Part shown: piece after piece, positions 14,910-19,901 of the stretch
How the letters are laid out: every line of letters starts with the position of its first letter
Position numbering within the stretch: the stretch's first letter is position 1
Assembly: GCA_040399325.1 (NCBI GenBank)
Contig: JBBASJ010000043.1
Location: 1 to 19,901 of the forward strand
DNA length: 19,901 nt
Origin: RGUW01 sp040399325
Lineage (GTDB): Bacteria; Cyanobacteriota; Cyanobacteriia; PCC-6307; Cyanobiaceae
Reading direction: 5' to 3'
Notes under the pieces: generated by a model
Told to the model about the DNA's origin: nothing
Seen by the model: only the letters and a program-made list of their open reading frames with translations
The model's database searches: none
Translations under genes and position numbers: made by a program

Positions 14910-16315
14910 AGCTCCAGCAACGCGGCGGCGGCCTGCTCGCCCGCTTCGATCGCTCCCTCGAAGTAGCCCGGCCAGCGCGGTGAGACCTCGGTACCGGCCC
15001 ACAGCACCCGGCCGTGGGCGGCGGGGGCGGGCCCGCCTTGCTCCCCGGCAGCCAGGCGGGCGTGGCTGGTCCAGGTGCCCGGGCCCACAAAGCCGGTGAA
15101 GGCACCGCCACTCCAGGGCTCGGCGTTCCAGGGTTGTTCGATCAGATCCAGCGGTTGGCCGGCTTCGGGGCCCCAGTAGGTCATCAGGTCGGAGAGGATC
15201 AGTCGCCGGCGCTCTGCGGCGGGCAGGGCGCCCAGGGTGAGGGCCCGCTCGCCCGCCACAAAACTGGCCAGCACGGCCGGGGTGCCTTCGGGTGGGCCGC
15301 TGTCGGCGGTCAGTTCGAGCGCAGGCTGGTTGCCGATGCCCAGGCCGTTGAGGCCCTGCTCGCGCCAGAAGGGACGCCCATAGACCGCCAGGATCTTGGT
15401 CATGCCCCCCATCGGCGAGCGCTGCACCAGGGCCCGGTGGGCAGCCGGAAGCGGTGGATCAAAACTAATACCCAGCCGCAGCTGGGGAGGCACGGCCACG
15501 ATCGCTGACCTGGCCTGGTGTTGCCGGCCGTCGGCCGTGGCCACGCTGACCCCTTCGGCGCTCTGGTTGATCGCCACAACCGCCTGCCCCAGCTGCACGC
15601 AGCCGGGATCGCCGGCCTCCAGGGCATCGACCAGCAGGGGCGGCACCTGGCCAGCACCACCGCGCACCAACCAGGCCTCGGGGCTTTCGTTCTGGGGTGC
15701 CACCGTCTGGGTCCAGGCCAGATGCAGGATCGACGTCTCCCAGGGTTCAAAACCGCCCGAGCCGCCCACCCGGCACAGCCAATCGAACGGCAGCCTGGCC
15801 AGGGGAACCGTGCTGTGTTCGCCAACCCACTGGGCCACCGTGAGCCGGTCCAGCCGCTGGGCCCCGGCAGTGCGCCAGGGCTGCATGGGGTCAATCTGGC
15901 CCACCAGATCGGCAAAGGCCCGTTGCAGCTGCCGGGTGGCTGCCAGCTCGGCGCCGGGCAGGCCGAGAGCCTCCGGCTCAAAGAACAGCAGGCTCTGCTC
16001 AAAGCGATCGGCCAGGGGGGCCACGACCCTGCGCCCCTGCCAGTGGAACACCCCCTGACCGTCGTAGTGGCTCGCAACGGTTTCCAGGGTCAGCTCATCG
16101 AGCAGGGCCGCAAAGCGGCGGTGGCTCACGCCGCCCCACTGCCCGCCCAGATCGACCACAGCCCCATGGGGCGTGGTGGTGCTGACCATGCGTCCGCCCA
16201 CGCGGGTGCGCGCTTCGAGCACCCGCACCCGCAGGCCTGCGCGCTGCAGCCGCCGCGCGGCCACCAGGCCCGAGAGGCCTGCGCCCACCACGACGGCATC
16301 GACTGTGGTCACCAT
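14906..16315 (-). CDS. FAD-dependent amine oxidase family protein
   Basis: The protein has 469 residues. An N-terminal dinucleotide-binding fold is present, V-V-V-G-A-G-L-S-G-L with G-A-G-L-S-G at 11-16, then V-L-E-A-R-T-R-V-G-G-R-M around 32-43, the flavin-binding signature of monoamine oxidase-like enzymes. D-L-G-G-Q-W-G-G follows, and the C-terminal FAD motif reads L-W-A-G-T-E-V-S-P-R-W-P-G-Y-F-E-G-A. Such enzymes oxidise primary or secondary amines; homologues also include desaturases. The ATG at 16315 is chosen because the flavin motif begins five residues later; the frame is open 50 codons further but overlaps the divergent DUF1543 gene. The stop overlaps the next gene's GTG by four bases. 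Confidence 0.9.
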   Translation of the reverse strand: MVTTVDAVVVGAGLSGLVAARRLQRAGLRVRVLEARTRVGGRMVSTTTPHGAVVDLGGQWGGVSHRRFAALLDELTLETVASHYDGQGVFHWQGRRVVAPLADRFEQSLLFFEPEALGLPGAELAATRQLQRAFADLVGQIDPMQPWRTAGAQRLDRLTVAQWVGEHSTVPLARLPFDWLCRVGGSGGFEPWETSILHLAWTQTVAPQNESPEAWLVRGGAGQVPPLLVDALEAGDPGCVQLGQAVVAINQSAEGVSVATADGRQHQARSAIVAVPPQLRLGISFDPPLPAAHRALVQRSPMGGMTKILAVYGRPFWREQGLNGLGIGNQPALELTADSGPPEGTPAVLASFVAGERALTLGALPAAERRRLILSDLMTYWGPEAGQPLDLIEQPWNAEPWSGGAFTGFVGPGTWTSHARLAAGEQGGPAPAAHGRVLWAGTEVSPRWPGYFEGAIEAGEQAAAALLEL

Positions 16316-16325
16316 GGGCTCGTCG

Positions 16326-16889
16326 ATGGCTTCGGATTCACTCACCTTGGCAAGCGCAGCCGCGAAAACAACCTTGTTTCTGGCGGTGCTGGGTGGCCGC
16401 ACCAACAGCAGCACCATCGAGCTGCACGACGTGCGCTTTGTGGCGGGCCTCACCATCGACGACACGCTGGGCGAGCTGCGCCGGCAGTGGTTCGGACGGC
16501 GTGAAGGGCTGCACCTCGACAGCTACATGGCGGTGCGCGCCATCGACGGCTGGGCGGTGCACCTGGTGCGTGAACCGGTCGCAAAGCGGCCCGAGCGGCT
16601 GTGGTTCGTGAACCTGGGTGCCTACAACCCCGATTGCCTCGCTGAATTGCATCGCTTCGGCCTGGTCGTGGCTCGGTCGTCCCAGGCGGCCAAGGCGGCG
16701 GCAAAGCGCCAGTGGCTGGCCGGTGCCCTGCAGCAGCACAAGGACGATCTGGTGGCCGTCGACGACTGCCTGGCCCTTGAGCAGCTGGAGCTGCTGGGCG
16801 GCGAGCGCTGGCATGTGCAGCTGGAGCCCCACCCCGAGGGGCTGAGCCAGCCCCAGGTGCCCGACTGGTTTGGCTACCGGCCGATCTGA
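16326..16889 (+). CDS. DUF1543 domain protein
   Basis: The protein has 187 residues. Conserved DUF1543 elements appear in order: L-F-L-A-V-L-G-G-R-T near residues 17-26, I-E-L-H-D-V-R-F-V-A-G at 31-41, L-R-R-Q-W-F-G at 51-57 and G-L-H-L-D-S-Y-M-A-V at 61-70. A second half with L-W-F-V-N-L-G-A-Y and the C-terminal D-W-F-G-Y-R-P-I completes the protein. No signal peptide or membrane helix is convincing. The role of the family is unknown to me. ATG at 16326 is the favoured start; ATG at 16314 would overlap the amine-oxidase start, and a TTG near the conserved part is also possible. mtnA follows after 43 bases on the same strand and may be co-transcribed. Confidence 0.85.
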   Translation: MASDSLTLASAAAKTTLFLAVLGGRTNSSTIELHDVRFVAGLTIDDTLGELRRQWFGRREGLHLDSYMAVRAIDGWAVHLVREPVAKRPERLWFVNLGAYNPDCLAELHRFGLVVARSSQAAKAAAKRQWLAGALQQHKDDLVAVDDCLALEQLELLGGERWHVQLEPHPEGLSQPQVPDWFGYRPI

Positions 16890-16932
16890 TGGCCACCGAT
16901 GATCAGCCCATCACGCGGGCAACAGCAACACC

Positions 16933-18063
16933 ATGAACATCGACGGCCAGGCCTGGCGCACCATCTGGCTCGAGCCTGACGGGCGCTCTGTGGGAGTCAT
17001 TGATCAGACCCAGCTGCCCCACCGCTTCACCACCCGCACGCTCGGCAGCTGTGGGCAGGCGGCCGATGCCATCCGCACCATGGTGGTGCGGGGCGCCCCC
17101 CTGATCGGTGTCACCGGGGCCTATGGGCTCATGCTGGCCCTGCAGGCCGACCCTGGCGATGGGGCGCTGGCCGCGGCGTTTGAGCAGCTCAATGCCACCC
17201 GGCCCACGGCGATCAACCTGCGCTGGGCGCTCGAGCGGGTGCGCGATCGGGTGGCGCCCCTGCCCCCTGCGCAACGGGCCGAGGCGGCCAAGCGCGAGGC
17301 AGCGCTCATCGCTGACGACGACGTTGCCATGTGCGAAGCCATCGGTGAGCACGGCATGGCGCTCTTTCAACAGCTGGCGGCCGCGCGCCCGGCCGCGCGG
17401 CAGGACCAGCCCTTCCATGTGCTGACCCACTGCAACGCCGGTTGGCTGGCCACGGTCGACTGGGGTACGGCCCTGGCACCCATCTACAAGGCCCACCGCG
17501 CCGGGCTGAACATTCATGTGTGGGTCGATGAGACCCGCCCGCGCAACCAGGGCGCTTCGCTCACCGCTTTTGAGCTGGGCCGCGAGGGGGTGCCCCATAC
17601 GGTGATCGTCGATAACGCCGGCGGTCACCTGATGCAGCACGGCCAGGTCGATGCGGTGATCGTGGGCACCGACCGCACCACCCGCACCGGCGATGTGTGC
17701 AACAAGATCGGCACCTACCTCAAGGCCCTGGCCGCCCACGACAACGGTGTGCCCTTTTATGTGGCCCTGCCCGCATCCACAATCGACTGGCGCGTGGCCG
17801 ATGGGGTGGCCGAGATCCCGATCGAGGCCCGCAGCGCTTCAGAAGTCACGCAGATCCAGGGGGCTTTGGTGCATTTGGATCGTCCAGTTGATCAATCCAT
17901 GCTCGGCTCCATGGCCAGCGTGCAGCTCACACCCAATGGCTCAGCCGGCTTCAACCCGGCTTTTGACGTGACCCCGGCGCGGCTGGTGACGGCCCTGATC
18001 ACCGAGCGTGGCGTCTGCGCAGCCAGTGAGGCGGGGCTCCAGGGGCTGTACAGCGGCGCGTGA
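16933..18063 (+). CDS. mtnA: S-methyl-5-thioribose-1-phosphate isomerase
   Basis: MtnA converts 5-methylthioribose-1-phosphate to 5-methylthioribulose-1-phosphate in the methionine salvage pathway. The 376-residue protein has R-G-A-P-L-I-G-V-T-G-A-Y-G, the catalytic cysteine C167 in L-T-H-C-N-A-G-W-L-A, V-W-V-D-E-T-R-P-R-N-Q-G, and the catalytic aspartate D247 in V-G-T-D-R-T-T-R-T-G-D-V-C-N-K-I-G-T-Y. The end has N-P-A-F-D-V-T-P. These separate it from the related eIF2B-type proteins. Length is normal. ATG at 16933 is the first start after the DUF1543 gene, and no clear ribosome site is visible. No other salvage gene is in the window. The decayed ATPase gene begins, tail to tail, 14 bases later. 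Confidence 0.95.
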   Translation: MNIDGQAWRTIWLEPDGRSVGVIDQTQLPHRFTTRTLGSCGQAADAIRTMVVRGAPLIGVTGAYGLMLALQADPGDGALAAAFEQLNATRPTAINLRWALERVRDRVAPLPPAQRAEAAKREAALIADDDVAMCEAIGEHGMALFQQLAAARPAARQDQPFHVLTHCNAGWLATVDWGTALAPIYKAHRAGLNIHVWVDETRPRNQGASLTAFELGREGVPHTVIVDNAGGHLMQHGQVDAVIVGTDRTTRTGDVCNKIGTYLKALAAHDNGVPFYVALPASTIDWRVADGVAEIPIEARSASEVTQIQGALVHLDRPVDQSMLGSMASVQLTPNGSAGFNPAFDVTPARLVTALITERGVCAASEAGLQGLYSGA

Positions 18064-18077
18064 TCGTTTGCGACGTT

Positions 18078-18867
18078 TCAGGGTTTCACGCTCAGGGCCT
18101 CAGCCAGGGACATCACCTCGGCGCGGGCGTTCAGTCGGTAGCTGTGGTGGCCGGGGGTGATCACCAGCAGGCGATCCAGTTCCTGATCGTTTAAGGCCTG
18201 GCGCATGGCGCATTGAGGCTGTCAGCCGTGGGGCATCGGCGCGTTTGATCTCCACGCCGAGCCGTCGACCCTCATGGCTGATCAGTAGGTCTAGCGCGGC
18301 CCCCCATGGGTGGCCCAAAACCAGGCGCCGTCGGGCCGCCAGGCAGCCAACAACTGCTCGATGACGAATCCCTCCGCCAGACCAGGCTGTCCGCGTCTGA
18401 ACGGGCGAGATGGGAGCGCGGGAACCCGCCCCGACTCCAGAGTTCTGTCACGGCATCGAGGCCCACCTCCGCCAGGTCGAAGCCCGCCATCGACACCATC
18501 TCGAGGCGACCCGCCAACGATTCCGACGATGGGCGCAGGAGTGCCGGCGAGACAGAGCCCAGGATCAGAAACGGGCCGCTGCTGCGTCCCGGTCGGCCAG
18601 TACCCGCAGCACCGGGAACAGCTCGGGCCTGGGTTGCACTTCATCGATCACCACCGTTCCCTGCAGATCGCCCAGGGCTGTCAGAGGTGCCTCCAAACGG
18701 GCCAGGGAGATCGGATCCTCAAGGTCGAAATAGTTCGGCGAGTCCACCGGCACCAGCTGGCGGGCCAGTGTGGTTTTGCCGCACTGCCTTGGTCCCAGCA
18801 CCACCACAACGGGTGCGCGCGCCAGGGCAGCCTGCACCGCATCAAGAAGGGCCAAGCGTTGAAGCAT
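18078..18867 (-). pseudogene. Decayed AAA_14/DUF4143 ATPase pseudogene
   Basis: Remains of an archaeal/bacterial-type ATPase with an AAA_14 domain and a DUF4143 tail. The ATG at 18867 opens an intact start with Walker A G-P-R-Q-C-G-K-T-T and Walker B-like V-V-I-D-E-V-Q, but this frame stops at 18565. Similarity continues in a second frame (L-I-L-G-S ... S-E-S-L-A-G-R-L ... R-G-G-F-P-R-S-H-L-A) to about 18385, then a third (E-G-F-V-I-E-Q-L-L-A-A-W ... W-A-T-H-G-G), a fourth (A-L-D-L-L-I ... V-E-I-K-R-A-D-A-P-R-L-T-A-S-M-R), and finally the third again to a stop at 18078. Relative to the family, roughly 100 residues are missing between R-S-H-L-A and E-G-F-V-I. The visible causes are a lost base near 18570, a deletion junction at 18366-18384, a short C run at 18300-18305 and a 7-base duplication. 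The gene cannot give the normal product. Confidence 0.88.
18200..18213. repeat. 7-base tandem duplication inside the pseudogene
   Basis: GGCGCAT is repeated head to tail (ATGCGCC twice on the minus strand). Removing one copy restores the reading frame from S-M-R into the DUF4143 end (ALNDQELDRLLVITPG), so it looks like a slippage event that broke the gene. Confidence 0.75.
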
Positions 18868-18951
18868 GACCCCGAGTTGAGTCAGTCGCCTTGAAAATCA
18901 TGCGGTAGTTGCTTGATTTTGAAGGCAACAGCTGTGTGGTGGCTCTCTTGC

Positions 18952-19901
18952 TCAAAGGCCCCAGCCGCTCAGCACGATCTTGCCGGTGGAGTGCCCAGCT
19001 TCCAGCTGCCCATGGGCCGCGCGCAGGTTGGCGGCGTTGATCGCTCCCAGGTTGGTGCGGGCGGCGCTGCGCAGTTCGCCTGTATCGACCAGCTCGGCGA
19101 TGCGGCTCAGGATGCGGCCCTGCTGCTCCAGATCGGGGGTGCCGTACTGGGCGCGGGTAAACATGAACTCCCAGCACAGCCGTGCGCTCTTGGCCTTGAG
19201 CAGGGTCTGTTCCAGGGGGCCGCGGTTGCCCACGATCGCCAGGATCGCTCCCTGGGGCGCCACCAGTTCGGTCATCTGGTTCCAGTAGGCATCGGTGTCG
19301 GCGAGGTTGGCGATCCAGGGGATCTGGGGCGTGGTTGCCAGTTGTGGGGCCAGCGGCTGGCGGTGGTCGATCACCGCATCGGCCCCGCGTTCGAGGCACC
19401 AGGCTCGGCTCCCATCTCGCGAAGCGGTGGCGATCACCCGCAGCCCGGCGCGCTTGGCCAGCTGGATCACCATGGAGCCCACCCCACCGGCGCCGCCGAT
19501 GATCAGCAGCGTCTGCCCCTGCTGGGCCGCTGTGGGTTCGGGGCTCAGACCCAGGCGCTCAAACAGCCCCTCCCAGGCGGTGAGGCCGGTGAGGGGCAGG
19601 GCGGCGGCCTCGGCGGCATCCAGGCTCTGGGGCGGGCGGCCGCACAAGCGGTGGTCGAGGGCCACCAGCTCGGCGTTGCAGCCCTGGCGTGTCACATCGC
19701 CGGCGGCCATGACCCGATCACCCACCCGCCAGGTGCCGCTGGCCGCGGCGAGCGGCCCCACGGCTTCCACCACACCGCAGCAGTCGAAGCCCAGCACGAG
19801 CGGCGGTTCATGCAGCCGGTCGTCGGCAGCTCCCTGGCCGGCCCGAAGCTTGGTGTCGACCGGGTTGACCCCGATCGCCTCCACCCGCACCAGCAGGTCG
19901 T
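18952..19901 (-). CDS. Zinc-type alcohol dehydrogenase/quinone oxidoreductase (MDR family), N-terminus outside the window
   Basis: The frame is open to the window edge, and the first visible residues D-L-L-V-R-V-E-A-I-G-V-N-P-V-D-T-K are internal to the family pattern, so about 30 residues are missing; an apparent start at 19890 is not the true one. The fold is the medium-chain dehydrogenase/reductase: an N-terminal GroES-like part with L-G-F-D-C-C-G-V-V, then the NAD(P)H site I-I-G-G-A-G-G-V-G-S-M. Zinc ligands typical of true alcohol dehydrogenases are not evident, which fits the zinc-independent quinone-oxidoreductase-like branch despite the name. It ends with G-K-I-V-L-S-G. The substrate is unknown. 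The 84 bases before the pseudogene hold an AT-rich 7-base stem (18894-18900 / 18914-18920) but no convincing terminator. Confidence 0.9.
   Translation of the reverse strand, partial: DLLVRVEAIGVNPVDTKLRAGQGAADDRLHEPPLVLGFDCCGVVEAVGPLAAASGTWRVGDRVMAAGDVTRQGCNAELVALDHRLCGRPPQSLDAAEAAALPLTGLTAWEGLFERLGLSPEPTAAQQGQTLLIIGGAGGVGSMVIQLAKRAGLRVIATASRDGSRAWCLERGADAVIDHRQPLAPQLATTPQIPWIANLADTDAYWNQMTELVAPQGAILAIVGNRGPLEQTLLKAKSARLCWEFMFTRAQYGTPDLEQQGRILSRIAELVDTGELRSAARTNLGAINAANLRAAHGQLEAGHSTGKIVLSGWGL

Noticed and set aside
18842..18940. Peptide N-Y-R-M-I-F-K-A-T-D resembling a RelE/HigB toxin strand, minus strand near 18900
   Set aside because: The match is about ten residues in a frame that otherwise shadows the dehydrogenase; no toxin-length ORF or antitoxin partner is present.

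Overview
The window comes from a high-GC unicellular cyanobacterium of the Synechococcus/Cyanobium type. The evidence is a phycobilisome rod-core linker (CpcG), a CpcS-family bilin lyase, the catalytic chain of ferredoxin-thioredoxin reductase, a SufR-controlled suf operon, and several copies of the cyanobacterial HIP1 octamer (GCGATCGC). Most genes look about 65-75% GC by eye. A run of exactly 100 N shows that this is a scaffold with one assembly gap.

Layout. (1) 1-2605, minus strand: a probable three-gene unit of a Rho-N/SAP-like plus DUF4912 protein, a 60-residue two-helix membrane protein whose start overlaps the first gene, and a two-HKD phospholipase-D-like lipoprotein cut by the window edge. 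(2) 2724-4258, minus strand: cpcS then cpcG, with an intrinsic terminator after cpcG and an 18-base near-palindrome between them. (3) 4287-5192, plus strand: an EamA/DMT transporter that overlaps tail to tail with a small conserved-looking gene coupled to sufR. (4) 5134-11526: sufR (minus) faces ftrC-sufB-sufC-sufD-sufS (plus). The intergenic region holds an 8+8 palindrome that is a good candidate SufR operator. (5) 11529-16315, mostly minus: a methyltransferase, the assembly gap with a flanking hairpin, an aldo/keto reductase, a small secreted protein, and an amine oxidase with a translationally coupled methyltransferase. (6) 16326-18063, plus: a DUF1543 protein followed by mtnA of methionine salvage. 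(7) 18078-18867, minus: a clearly decayed AAA/DUF4143 ATPase pseudogene with four frame changes and a missing middle. (8) 18952-end, minus: an MDR-family zinc-type alcohol dehydrogenase/quinone oxidoreductase, cut by the window edge.

The suf block is the functional core. SufB, SufC and SufD form the Fe-S scaffold complex, SufS supplies sulfur from cysteine, SufR (itself an Fe-S protein) senses cluster status, and the co-directional ftrC encodes a 4Fe-4S enzyme that carries photosynthetic electrons to thioredoxins. The phycobilisome genes provide antenna assembly. The other genes are housekeeping or accessory enzymes.

I found no CRISPR array, tRNA, rRNA, insertion sequence, phage gene or clear defence system. 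The least-described pieces are the DUF4912 / mini-membrane protein / PLD-lipoprotein unit and the small TTG-started gene coupled to sufR.
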